64,000 bases of DNA from Hymenobacter sp. BRD128. GTDB lineage: Bacteria; Bacteroidota; Bacteroidia; Cytophagales; Hymenobacteraceae. A program made the position numbers and the translations under genes. This document shows, one piece after another, positions 26,937-37,512 of this stretch; the stretch's first letter is position 1; each line of letters starts with the position of its first letter. A model generated the notes under the pieces. The model was not told the DNA's origin. It did not search any database and saw only the letters and a program-made list of their open reading frames with translations. The stretch is from contig NZ_CP053908.1 of assembly GCF_013256625.1 (NCBI RefSeq), positions 496,001 through 560,000 on the forward strand, given 5' to 3'.

Positions 26937-27248
26937 ATGAAGCTTCTCCTTGCCTTCGCCGCCGCTAGCCTGCTGAGCGCCACTGCTGCCCACGCCCAAA
27001 CCGTGCTGCCATCGGGTGCCGTGGCCCCCACGGGCGCCGTCGCGCCTTCCGGCCAGCTAATCACGTCGGGCACCGTGCCCGGCAGCCAGCCCCTGAGCAC
27101 GCCCGACACCCGCGACGGCGGCAGCCCCCGCGCCGCCCGCCACGCCCGCAAAGTACCCGGCCTGAGTCGCCAGGACCGCCGGCAAAACCGAAAAATGGAT
27201 AAGATGCATTATTCCGCCGACTCGGAAAAGCAGGGCGGGAAGAAATAG
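26937..27248 (+). CDS. Small secreted basic protein (paralogue 2)
   Basis: A 103-residue protein with a signal peptide (MKLLLAFAAASLLSATAAHA, then QTVLPSG), a low-complexity Ala/Pro/Gly/Thr middle with the near-repeat SGAVAPTGAVAPSG, and a basic tail (LSRQDRRQNRKMDKMHYSAD). Layout and N-terminus match the 86-residue protein at 22115-22375, 4.6 kb away, with the shared pattern of a DR(K/R)xxR...KMxK tail. Function unknown; both are probably exported to the periplasm or medium. Confidence 0.72.
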   Translation: MKLLLAFAAASLLSATAAHAQTVLPSGAVAPTGAVAPSGQLITSGTVPGSQPLSTPDTRDGGSPRAARHARKVPGLSRQDRRQNRKMDKMHYSADSEKQGGKK

Positions 27249-27299
27249 CCCGCGTTGTCCCACCCGCCGGGCTACTAGCTGCCGCTCAATGGCTAGCCC

Positions 27300-28010
27300 T
27301 TACCAGGGCAAAATACCAGTGACTGACGACATCGTGCCGCTAAGCCCCTCGGCCGGCAACAGGGCTAGCCGAATGGCTTCGGCCGCGCCCTGCGCGGGGG
27401 TGTCCGTGCCCGCAAAGCCGTTGAGGTCGGTGGCCGTGTAGCCGGGCGCTGCCGAATTTACCTTGATGTCCGTATCACGCAGCTCATAGGCGAGCTGCAC
27501 GGTGAGCATGTTCAGCGCGGCCTTCGAGGCCGAGTAGCCGAGCAGCGCCCAATCATTTTGCCCCACGATGGTGAGCGACCCTAGCGGGCTCGACACGTTG
27601 ACAATGCGCCCCGCCGCGGCCTGCTTCACCAGCGGCAAAAACGCCTGAGTGGCGGCCAGCGTGCCTATAAAATTGATTTGGAGCGCTTGCTCCACGCTGC
27701 GCACGTCGGCATTAGCAGGCGAGCCATCGCCAGGTACATTGATGCCCGCATTATTCACCAGGATATCGAGGTGGCCTTCCTCACGTTGCAGGTGCGCCGC
27801 TGCCGCGGCTAGCGTGGCTTGGTTGCCTAGGTCCACTTCAAGGAAGCGCACGTCGCCTTCGGCGGCCAGGTCCGCGGCGGCTTGCTGGCCCTTGGCGGCC
27901 TCGCGGGCCCCTAGGTACACCCGGCAGCCCGCTTGCAGTAGCCCCCGCACTATCTCAAAACCAATGCCTTTGTTGCCGCCAGTAACCAGCGCGATTTTCT
28001 TGTTTGCCAT
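27300..28010 (-). CDS. Short-chain dehydrogenase/reductase (SDR)
   Basis: A 236-residue classical SDR oxidoreductase. The cofactor motif TGGNKGIGFEIVRGL, the structural NNAG (VNNAGINVPGD), a serine in VNVSSPLGSL and the catalytic YSASK (Tyr near 165) are all present. The pattern resembles plant-type carbonyl reductases/menthol-like dehydrogenases using NADP(H). It is cytoplasmic and monocistronic. Substrate unknown. A REP-like palindrome lies upstream, between it and the AraC-family gene, which may regulate it. Confidence 0.92.
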   Translation of the reverse strand: MANKKIALVTGGNKGIGFEIVRGLLQAGCRVYLGAREAAKGQQAAADLAAEGDVRFLEVDLGNQATLAAAAAHLQREEGHLDILVNNAGINVPGDGSPANADVRSVEQALQINFIGTLAATQAFLPLVKQAAAGRIVNVSSPLGSLTIVGQNDWALLGYSASKAALNMLTVQLAYELRDTDIKVNSAAPGYTATDLNGFAGTDTPAQGAAEAIRLALLPAEGLSGTMSSVTGILPW

Positions 28011-28141
28011 ATTGCCTGTGGGGTTGGCCTCCCCTAGGGTAGGGAGGCGGGTTAGTACGCCACAAAGGTCCAGGCAGTAGACGATGGGTAAACTTCGCCA
28101 GTCAACCCATCTGTTTTAGATTTCAAACATGGTAGCGCAGA

Positions 28142-28206
28142 GTAGCGCGGACTTTTAGTCCGCGAGTGCTAAGTCTACCCACTCGCGGACTAAAAGTCCG
28201 CGCTAC
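28142..28206. repeat. REP-like palindrome, family B
   Basis: Two perfect 27-base inverted arms (28142-28168 and 28180-28206) around an 11-base loop. Each arm is itself a small palindrome with core CGCGGACTTTTAGTCCGCG. A related copy lies at 54396-54460. The right arm runs to the last codon of the AraC-family gene. Confidence 0.88.
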
Positions 28207-29015
28207 ACCGCCCGCCGAAATTCCCCCGGCGTGTGCCCGGCGTGGCGCTTGAAGAAGGTGCAGAAGTGCGCCACATCGGCAAAGCCCAGGCTATCGGCAA
28301 TTTCCGAAACGCTCCAGGTGGTTTGCCGCAGCAGCAGCTTGGCTTCCTGCGCCAGGCGGCGGCTGAGCAGGGCGGTGGTGGTGTGGCCGGTCGTTTCCTT
28401 CAGCACGCGGTTGAGGTGGTTGACGTGCACGGCCAGCTGGTCGGCGTAGTCGGCCGCCGTGCGCAGGCGCAGCGGCGGCTGCGGGCTGAGGCGCGGAAAC
28501 TGCCGCTCCAGCAGCTCCGTGAATTGGGTGGCGACGCGCTCGGCGGCGCTGTGGGTAGCCAGCGGGGTAGGGGCCGGTTGCAGCTTCTGCACCAGGTGAA
28601 TCAGCTCCCAGAAGTAGGTGCGCAGCAGGTCGTGCTTGTAGGCGTAGCCCGACCCGAGCTCGTGCAGCATCTTCTCGAAAATAGCTTCGACCGCCGCGCA
28701 GTCGGCCGCGGCCACCTCCCACACCGGGTAGGCCCCGGGCTGAAAAATCGGCAGCTCGGCCAGTACTACCCCGGGGCGGGCGGGCAGCAGAAAGGCATCG
28801 TCGAAGAGGCAACTGTAGCCCCCAAAGTCTTCGGTGAGCGGCAGCCACCGGTAAGGCACGCGCGGCGTCACCAGAAACAAGGTATTGGCGCCGACGTGCG
28901 GGGGCTGGTCGGCACACTCCACCTGGCTGAGCCCGCGGCAGAGCGTGATTTTGTAGTAGTCGCGCCGGCCAAACGTCATCGGGGGCGTTCCGCGCAGCTC
29001 CGCCAAGGAGAACAC
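28203..29015 (-). CDS. AraC-family transcriptional regulator with disrupted 5' end
   Basis: The open frame encodes 270 residues: an N-terminal cupin-like sensor half (GRRDYYKITLC, VGANTLFLVTPRVPYRW) and a C-terminal AraC-type double helix-turn-helix (YADQLAVHVNHLNRVLKETT, VSEIADSLGFADVAHFCTFF, GHTPGEFRRAV). It can only begin at a GTG at 29015, preceded by TGA. A second frame upstream begins with ATG at 29124 (MKPNTLAAFYDALAPG) and ends at ...DMGQGVT just where the other frame reads HFNVFSLAEL, so the two look like one gene split by a net loss of two bases near 29025. It may be a pseudogene, or the sequence may contain an error. Confidence 0.8.
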   Translation of the reverse strand: MFSLAELRGTPPMTFGRRDYYKITLCRGLSQVECADQPPHVGANTLFLVTPRVPYRWLPLTEDFGGYSCLFDDAFLLPARPGVVLAELPIFQPGAYPVWEVAAADCAAVEAIFEKMLHELGSGYAYKHDLLRTYFWELIHLVQKLQPAPTPLATHSAAERVATQFTELLERQFPRLSPQPPLRLRTAADYADQLAVHVNHLNRVLKETTGHTTTALLSRRLAQEAKLLLRQTTWSVSEIADSLGFADVAHFCTFFKRHAGHTPGEFRRAV

Positions 29016-29327
29016 GTTAAAATGTCACGCCTTGCCCCATATCCGGCGGCGGCACCACGCCACCTGCGGAGGCAGGCCCCGGGGCAAGCGCGTCGTAAAA
29101 GGCGGCTAGGGTGTTTGGTTTCATAGGGGCAAGTGTACGAAGCGCGCGGGCGGGTAGACAACCTTTCAGCTTTAGTAGAGGTCTATGTCGTAAGCATAGT
29201 TAGTTGCTCTGCCGTAGCTTGCCACCACGTAGCAAGTACTAGCTGTGAAGCTAAGCCAGTTTGGATGGGAATATAAAACAAAAAACCTCATAGCTGAAAA
29301 TAAAATAATTCTTAACAAACTACAATA

Positions 29328-30242
29328 ATGGCTAACGAATTTATAATTAAAATAAATAAAGACAGTCATGGTAATGAATTGTCTTTGGCAAGTATGAGCA
29401 TTGAGGCCGCTGATGCATTAAAGATTTTTATTGAATCTTTATCGCAATTTGCTAAGCTAAGTAATAAAGCTGCAGATATGAAACTGTCTTTGAAAGACGG
29501 ATGCATTGAAAGTGCGTTAGTCTATCCTGAGTCAGAAGTAAAAATAGATGAAGAAATACAAAGCATAGTCGATGGAAAATCTGATAATAATGAATTTATT
29601 AAGTTTTTCAAAGATATTCAAGATAAAATTCAGGCGAACGGTCTGGATTATTCAGTAATGCATTTTGTAAATGGAGAAAAAATTGATTTAACGGAAACAT
29701 TTAAGGCAAAAAAATTTGCTTATAAGCGTCCTAATAAGGGTTTTTGGAAAGAGGAGATTGTTTTCATCGAAGGACGCTTGTTCGAGTCAGGAGGTAAGAC
29801 AAAAACAAATATTCACCTTGACTATAAGGGGAAGGAGTTTGCGATAAATTGCTCTATTAATCAAGCAATAAAAATTAATAAATTGCTTTATCAACAGGTA
29901 TATGTATGTGCGCTTAAAAAATGGAAATTTGAAGGCCAAGAGACTTATGAGCTAATCGATACTTATCTTCTGCCCGGAGTCTTTAGAAAATATAAGAATT
30001 TTTACCAAAGTATAAAGGAAGATGATTCTTTGGAACGCTTTGATATTATTCATGATAATGTTGTAAGTATTATTGAAAAAAGAGGGCTTGATGTTCCTGA
30101 TATTTTCAGGTTAATGAGATTGTATAATCATCCTCAAAGTGATAAGGGGATTGTTCAGACAATCTTAATGGCCTTAAAGCCACTTAGAAGACACGAAAGG
30201 GTTTCAGGTATTTATCAAGAACTTGCTGCATTGTTGAAGTAG
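29328..30242 (+). CDS. AT-rich island protein 1, unknown function
   Basis: A 304-residue cytoplasmic protein that I do not recognise. The N-terminal 60 residues are helical (SIEAADALKIFIESLSQFAK), a central part is beta-rich and Lys-rich (KRPNKGFWKEEIVFIEGRLF, NIHLDYKGKEFAINCSINQA) and the C-terminus is helical (DIFRLMRLYNHPQSDKGIVQ, LMALKPLRRHERVSGIYQEL). There is no signal peptide or membrane segment. The gene is roughly one-third G+C by eye in a genome near 60%, with AT-rich codon choice, which points to transfer. The second island gene starts 22 bases later on the same strand, so they are almost certainly co-transcribed. Confidence 0.82.
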   Translation: MANEFIIKINKDSHGNELSLASMSIEAADALKIFIESLSQFAKLSNKAADMKLSLKDGCIESALVYPESEVKIDEEIQSIVDGKSDNNEFIKFFKDIQDKIQANGLDYSVMHFVNGEKIDLTETFKAKKFAYKRPNKGFWKEEIVFIEGRLFESGGKTKTNIHLDYKGKEFAINCSINQAIKINKLLYQQVYVCALKKWKFEGQETYELIDTYLLPGVFRKYKNFYQSIKEDDSLERFDIIHDNVVSIIEKRGLDVPDIFRLMRLYNHPQSDKGIVQTILMALKPLRRHERVSGIYQELAALLK

Positions 30243-30264
30243 CCTGCAATAAAAGATATAGAAA

Positions 30265-30948
30265 ATGAAAATCAACGAGAATTTGATTAAGATTTCTGAG
30301 GCAGGCCTACCAGAGAATTTTATTTCAGTAGCTACTAAGATTTACGATAACAACCCAACTCACGCTGCGATATTTATAAGGCATCAGGCAAAAAATTATT
30401 TACATCACTTTCCAGGTACTTGGTTGCCTGAAGTGCGTGAAAATTTTGAGGATGATTGGTATATTCTTAAAAAATGCGAGGTAATCAAAAGTGGAGATGA
30501 AAATAGAATAGGTTCATTTTTGCAGTATTGCAGGCGCATTTGTGATAGAAGCAGAGTTACTTATGGTTTCTACATGGATGGGTCAAAGTATGACCAGGAA
30601 GGAAAGTATATTAAAAATAGTGATATGCCAGAGCTCGGCACATGTGTTAGTTTCTGTGTTAATACCCTATCTGGAGCGTTAGTTATAGAAGATGAATATC
30701 TATTGCTTGATGATTGGGATGATTCTTCCATCATGGACGCGCATGGATTAGATATGTTTTCTATGTCACAGATAAAAGCTAATTATCCTGATTTAGATAT
30801 TAGTATTTACAATGCATACAGAAAGCGTATCTCGCCACTCGAGTATTTGACATCAGGGTTTTTTAGTAACTATCCAATTAAAAAAGAAGAAATAAATACA
30901 ATAGTCGAGGATGTAAAAAAAGACGTTAGGTCAAAGTTTAGTGATTAG
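30265..30948 (+). CDS. AT-rich island protein 2, possible permuted papain-fold enzyme
   Basis: A 227-residue protein from the same AT-rich unit. I do not recognise a named family. One segment has HAAIFIRHQAKNYLHHFPG (His 33, 40, 47, 48) and about 80 residues later GTCVSFCVNTLSGAL (Cys 127, 131), an order seen in circularly permuted NlpC/P60 (LRAT-like) cysteine enzymes, where the His precedes the Cys. This is inference only: the spacing fits but no structure prediction was run. An acidic stretch (LLLDDWDDSS) follows. No signal peptide. It lies 22 bases after island gene 1 and ends about 30 bases before the copied clpB control region. Confidence 0.78.
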   Translation: MKINENLIKISEAGLPENFISVATKIYDNNPTHAAIFIRHQAKNYLHHFPGTWLPEVRENFEDDWYILKKCEVIKSGDENRIGSFLQYCRRICDRSRVTYGFYMDGSKYDQEGKYIKNSDMPELGTCVSFCVNTLSGALVIEDEYLLLDDWDDSSIMDAHGLDMFSMSQIKANYPDLDISIYNAYRKRISPLEYLTSGFFSNYPIKKEEINTIVEDVKKDVRSKFSD

Positions 30949-30977
30949 TAGTTCTATAAGTTATTTAATTGGTAATA

Positions 30978-31222
30978 AAAATTTGTCTGATTGGCGCGTT
31001 ACTAAGTAGCTGATTTGTGTCAAAAAGTCTGATTTTCCACTTCTGCACCTCGCTTGCTAGTACCCTCGTACAATCTTCCTAATCCGAAGCACCTGCTGAG
31101 AACTTAGCAAACTAATGGACTTTAAAAACTTCACCATCAAGGCACAGGAGGCCGTGCAGAAGGCTACCGAGATTGTCGGCGCCAACCAGCAGCAGGCCAT
31201 CGAAACGGGCCACCTGCTGAAC
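30978..31222 (+). repeat. Copy A of the clpB upstream region and 5' codons
   Basis: This segment parallels 32007-32248 (upstream of and including the start of clpB) with scattered substitutions. Shared landmarks include AAAAAGTC, CTTCTGCACCTCG, GCTAGTACCCTCGTACAATC, GAAGCACCT and GAGAACTTAGCAAA. Similarity weakens upstream near 30978 and stops after CACCTGCTGAA. Each copy begins directly after the preceding cargo module ends. Confidence 0.85.
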
Positions 31223-31231
31223 GTTTTTTAG
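31115..31231 (+). pseudogene. clpB': Truncated clpB 5' fragment
   Basis: A 38-codon frame whose first 35 residues match the N-terminus of ClpB (MDFKNFTIKAQEAVQKATEI onward) with one change (Ala to Val near residue 21). It runs into unrelated sequence (NVF then TAG at 31229). It could still be translated into a short Clp-N fragment because its upstream sequence parallels that of intact clpB at 32138. Confidence 0.85.
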
Positions 31232-31265
31232 TATCTTCGCGCTAGTAAGGAAAACCTGCTACACT

Positions 31266-31433
31266 ATGGGCACCACCGACACGAAGAAGCCGCAGCCGAC
31301 CGCAGCCGCCCCCCTCACCAAAGAAGAGCGGCTGGCCCAGGCCCGCGAGTACGCCAAGCAATTCAAGTTTGACACGCTTTCGGAGGAAGACTTGATTCGC
31401 CTGCGCCGCAATGCTTATGCCTACCTCCTCTGA
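31266..31433 (+). CDS. Small hypothetical protein (55 residues) of the second cargo module
   Basis: A 55-residue, charged, helical protein (MGTTDTKKPQPTAAAPLTKE, then ERLAQAREYAKQFKFDTLSE and EDLIRLRRNAYAYLL). It was found by reading the sequence between the two clpB repeats. Its last codons overlap the start of the next gene (ATG at 31411 or 31417), an arrangement usual for translationally coupled pairs, including toxin-antitoxin-like pairs. I do not recognise the family, and no function is claimed. Confidence 0.65.
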   Translation: MGTTDTKKPQPTAAAPLTKEERLAQAREYAKQFKFDTLSEEDLIRLRRNAYAYLL

Positions 31434-32001
31434 GCCACGGCAGCCGGGCGAAGGCTACCTGTTCACCTATCGCAAAGGGCCGTCCCAGCAGGGCGGCCCT
31501 TTGGTTTGTACCCACTACTACACGTTTCGCACCCGTAAGAACTAGCGGTATGTGGTAGAGGCTGAGCAGTATCAGCATCACGTATACGTGCTGAAGTTTT
31601 ACCCGCTGGCCCTTAAAAATTCTCCCAATCGATTTAAGCTGTTGGTGAATGATGGCGACGCTTTTCGCATCCTGAGCACGTGCCTACGGGTGTTTGCCGA
31701 CATTTGCCGCCGCGACCCACTGGCTTCGGCTGGTTTCATTGGCGAAGCACTTGTGGGCGAAAGCCAGGTGATGACCAAGCGGTTTCGGGTTTATTTCCAG
31801 TCGGTAATTACGTTTATCGACTCGGTAAATTTTATTCACCACCCGCTGCCAGCTATCAGTGCCTACTTCCTGGAATGTCGCGCCAATCCTGAGCCGGATT
31901 TGCTGCCCGCTGTGGAGCAAATGTTTCGGGAATTGTACATCGTGCCTGATGCCATGGAAAACGGCAAGCCTGCTTCGGCAGCAGATATTACGGAGAACTG
32001 A
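31411..32001 (+). pseudogene. Gene interrupted by an in-frame TAG, unknown function
   Basis: The frame runs from ATG 31411 (MLMPTSSEPRQPGEGYLFTY) to 32001 with a single TAG at 31543-31545. Reading through gives about 196 residues; sequence on both sides looks like normal protein (HYYTFRTRKN / RYVVEAEQYQHHVYVLKF, then LLVNDGDAFRILSTCLRVFA, VMTKRFRVYFQSVITFI, PAISAYFLECR). After the stop, translation could restart at GTG 31552, giving 149 residues. I do not recognise a named family. The start overlaps the end of the 55-residue gene. GC content is like the host, unlike the AT-rich island. Confidence 0.7.
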
Positions 32002-32137
32002 AATTTTGTCGTTATTCGGCTGTTGAAATTTAGTGATTTCTGCCAAAAAGTCCGCTTTTACACTTCTGCACCTCGTTTGCTAGTACCCTCGTACAATCTT
32101 CCTAACCCGAAGCACCTACCGAGAACTTAGCAAAACT

Positions 32138-34756
<2,619 letters not shown>

Positions 34757-34771
34757 TAAAGTTAGTTAAAT

Positions 34772-34812
34772 AGACAAGGCCCCGCTGGCAGTATGCTAGC
34801 GGGGCCTTGTCT
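34772..34812. terminator. Terminator between clpB and the convergent gene
   Basis: Inverted repeat AGACAAGGCCCCGCT / AGCGGGGCCTTGTCT with an 11-base loop between convergent genes. Confidence 0.85.
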
Positions 34813-35572
34813 AGTCTAGTGGTTGCAAATCCTTCTTCTTAATTCGCTGCCGAATTTTCTTTGGGAGCGGCTTGCCGGCGCGGTAAGCGTTTTCAACCTC
34901 GGTTTCGTGGGCTTCGCTGTAGGCTACCAGATTAGTGATGCCGATGGCGACTGGTGCGGCGATGAAGGCCCCGGCTATAATGGCCAGGCCGCCCCCGTTC
35001 ACATTTGTGTCGTTGTTGTCGGGGCGGGCCAGCAGGCGAACCAGCGACAGCGAGCTGGCTAGGCCCAGGTAATTCCAGCGGCGGCCACCCTTGCGGCGGC
35101 GCTCAAACAGGCGGTTGATGGCCCGCAGCGTATCGGCGCGCGCGGCATTGGCCAATTGGGCAGGGGTGAGGGCCTGGGCCACGGCGGCGGGCCGAATATC
35201 GGGGGCCAACAGCGGGTCGTAGTCGGTAGCTGCCCCGCGGATGGGCGCGAAGTTTTTCCGCAGGCGTCGGAATACACTCGTGGGTAGGTGGCCGGTGGCC
35301 GCCAACTCGCGCAGCACCTGCCGCTCGCGGCCGGGCCGGAACTGGATGCGCTTGTTCAACCCAATGAGCAGAAAGGCCGAGCCGGCCACCACGCCGGGTG
35401 TCCATACGCCGGCGCTGGTGGTTTGCAGCGCCGGTAGGGTAGAAGCCAGGATGCTTGCCGTGCCAAAGCCCAGCCAGCCGGCACCGCCACCGCGCCGGCT
35501 TTTGAATAGCTTCCGGATGGCGCGGGCCGTGTCGGCACGAGTTAGGGGGCTGGGTACCACGGAAGCCGCCAC
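34811..35572 (-). CDS. Hypothetical membrane-associated protein with a broken signal peptide
   Basis: The intact frame gives at most 253 residues in two similar halves: each begins with an ADTARAIRKLFKSRRGGG / ADTLRAINRLFERRRKGG motif, then a hydrophobic stretch (LASTLPALQTTSAGV..., LAIIAGAFIAAPVAIGITNL). The duplicated motif suggests an internal repeat. Upstream in the same frame lies a normal-looking signal peptide beginning at ATG 35671 (MTKLYIILLF, stop, AGLLATHTAQA) broken only by TAG at 35641-35639. The parental protein was therefore probably exported. Family unknown. Without the signal, export would fail, so this may be a recent pseudogene. Confidence 0.65.
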   Translation of the reverse strand: MAASVVPSPLTRADTARAIRKLFKSRRGGGAGWLGFGTASILASTLPALQTTSAGVWTPGVVAGSAFLLIGLNKRIQFRPGRERQVLRELAATGHLPTSVFRRLRKNFAPIRGAATDYDPLLAPDIRPAAVAQALTPAQLANAARADTLRAINRLFERRRKGGRRWNYLGLASSLSLVRLLARPDNNDTNVNGGGLAIIAGAFIAAPVAIGITNLVAYSEAHETEVENAYRAGKPLPKKIRQRIKKKDLQPLD

Positions 35573-35671
35573 TCGGGGGGCCGGGTTAGTAACCGGTAGA
35601 ATTTGCGCCTGCGCAGTGTGAGTAGCCAGCAGGCCAGCCTAAAATAATAAAATAATGTAAAGTTTTGTCAT

Positions 35672-36046
35672 AAAAGGAAGTAGGGTAGTGGGATAAGCCA
35701 GTGACACGGCCCTGCCTATGCAGTGGAAAGAACAAGCCGGTTTTAATAAAGCTGGTAGGGCCTGACATTGACTTGGCAAACATAGAGTTAAAAAGCTACT
35801 CTTTCCTCTTAATAGGTAAGTACTGGTTGCGACGCCCCGGCAGAGGAGGCTAGCCGACTGATACCGAGCCGGGTAGAGGAGCACGCTGCCAGTTGGTGCT
35901 CGGCCAGCAAGACCGGCGGAATTGAGCGGCGTTTTATTCTCATCAAACTGGCAACGATTGCATAAATAAAGGTGCATTGCCCCGCAGTAATTGCCTGCGG
36001 GTCGAAGGATATTCGGGGTATTCCCGCCCTTTCTTCCGCCTGACAT
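35672..36046. other. Intergenic region between hypothetical gene and pectinesterase
   Basis: 375 bases without a convincing gene. A minus-strand TATGTTTG box (35784-35777) matches TAnnTTTG about 105 bases before the ATG at 35671 but lacks a clear TTG partner. The sequence just before the pectinesterase is unremarkable. Confidence 0.5.
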
Positions 36047-37459
36047 ATGCCTGTAACTACCCGTACGTGGTGCCTGGTGGCTGGCCTTCGGGCGAGCCTG
36101 CTGCTCTTACTGCTACTGGCGGGCAGCGCCCGGCTGCTTGCCTATAACCTGACCGTGGCTCAGGATGGCAGCGGCGATTACCGCACTGTTCAGGCGGCCG
36201 TGGCGGCCGTGCCCGATGGCCGCACCGCGGTCTTTACCATTTATATCAAGGATGGTATTTACAGCGAGAAGGTAACGGTGCCGGCCTCCAAGCCCTTTGT
36301 GCAGCTGGTGGGCCAGAGCGTGGCCAACACTATCCTCACCTGGCACGACGACAATAAGACCCCCGACGGCCGGGGCGGTACGCTGGGCACCGGCGGCTCG
36401 GGTAGTATCGTGGTGAATGCTACTGACTTCTCAGCCCTCAACCTGACGTTTGCCAATTCCTTCGGCAACGGCTCGCAGGCGGTGGCCGTGAGCTTGTACG
36501 CCGACCGAGCAGCGTTCAAAAACTGCCGCTTTATGGGCAATCAGGACACGCTGCTGACTTACGAGAGCGGCGGCGCGGTATCGCGCCACTACTTCCGCGA
36601 CTGCTACATTGATGGTAACGTGGATTTTATTTTCGGCAACGCCATCGCCATTTTCGACAACTGTACCATCTACGCCAAGGCTCGGGCGAGTAATGCGACA
36701 AGCTCCTACATCACGGCGGCCAACACGCCCGCCACCCAGGCCTATGGCTACCTGTTTCGCGGTGCCACGCTGCCCGATAACGGCGCCACGCCCTACTACT
36801 TGGGCCGGCCCTGGCAAAACGCCGCCCGGTTTTCGGAAGCCGCCGGCACGCTGGCCCACAACAAAGTGGTTTTCCTCAGCGCCCGGCTGGGCCGCCAGAT
36901 ATTACCGGCCGGCTGGGCCCTATGGGATGCGGGCACCGACACGACAAAAATCCTGAACGCCGAGTACAATTCCCGGGACTTCGGCGGGCGACTTATCGAC
37001 GTTAGCCAGCGCGTGGGCTGGTCGCGCCAGCTGGCCCCGACCGATACGGTAGCCTATACCCTAGCCACGCTGTTTGGCCCTGGCGCCAGCCGGCCGGGCG
37101 CGCCCGTGGCTGCCTGGAACCCGACAGCGCTCGGGCCCGAGTTTGGCACCTGCCAGGCGCCCGACCTGGCCGTGGCCAATCTGCAAGCTGCCGCTGGCCC
37201 TGGCCAGGTTACCCTGCGGTGGAATATCAGTTGGGCGATGGCTGGCATCACCTGCGAGGTGCAGCGCTCGCTTGATAACGTGCATTTTACGCGGGTGAGC
37301 CGCCAGAAGTCCCGCACCGATACGCAGTATAATTTCGTGGCTATCGATGCGCGACCGGTCACTGGCCCGCGCTGCTACTACCGCGTGGTGGCCACCAAAA
37401 AAAGCCTGGCCGCGCACACCACGCCCAGCGTGCTGGTTGCCCTGCCCGCCCGGCCCTAG
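36047..37459 (+). CDS. Pectinesterase (CE8), exported, with C-terminal FN3-like domain
   Basis: A 470-residue enzyme that removes methyl groups from pectin. A signal/anchor segment (about 10-33) is followed by the right-handed beta-helix of carbohydrate esterase 8, with the catalytic regions GNQDTLL (Gln and Asp near 165), DFIFGNA (nucleophile Asp near 194) and LGRPW (Arg near 254). From about residue 380 there is an FN3-like domain (QVTLRWNISWAMAGITCEVQ). Pectin-active enzymes are usually in polysaccharide loci, but no SusCD pair or other pectinase is adjacent. It is followed after 53 bases by a HupE-like gene, perhaps co-transcribed by position only. Confidence 0.92.
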   Translation: MPVTTRTWCLVAGLRASLLLLLLLAGSARLLAYNLTVAQDGSGDYRTVQAAVAAVPDGRTAVFTIYIKDGIYSEKVTVPASKPFVQLVGQSVANTILTWHDDNKTPDGRGGTLGTGGSGSIVVNATDFSALNLTFANSFGNGSQAVAVSLYADRAAFKNCRFMGNQDTLLTYESGGAVSRHYFRDCYIDGNVDFIFGNAIAIFDNCTIYAKARASNATSSYITAANTPATQAYGYLFRGATLPDNGATPYYLGRPWQNAARFSEAAGTLAHNKVVFLSARLGRQILPAGWALWDAGTDTTKILNAEYNSRDFGGRLIDVSQRVGWSRQLAPTDTVAYTLATLFGPGASRPGAPVAAWNPTALGPEFGTCQAPDLAVANLQAAAGPGQVTLRWNISWAMAGITCEVQRSLDNVHFTRVSRQKSRTDTQYNFVAIDARPVTGPRCYYRVVATKKSLAAHTTPSVLVALPARP

Positions 37460-37512
37460 CGGGGAGCGCCCCAGCCTGGCCTTTTACGCGGCGCGCTGTT
37501 TCTTTGCGGGCT

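Noticed and set aside
29172..29369. 65-codon open frame on the minus strand before the AT-rich island
   Set aside because: It overlaps the start of island gene 1 on the other strand, has no ribosome-binding context and no similarity I recognise.
36047..37459. Pectin utilisation locus around the pectinesterase
   Set aside because: No SusCD pair, lyase or other pectin enzyme is adjacent; the gene stands alone.
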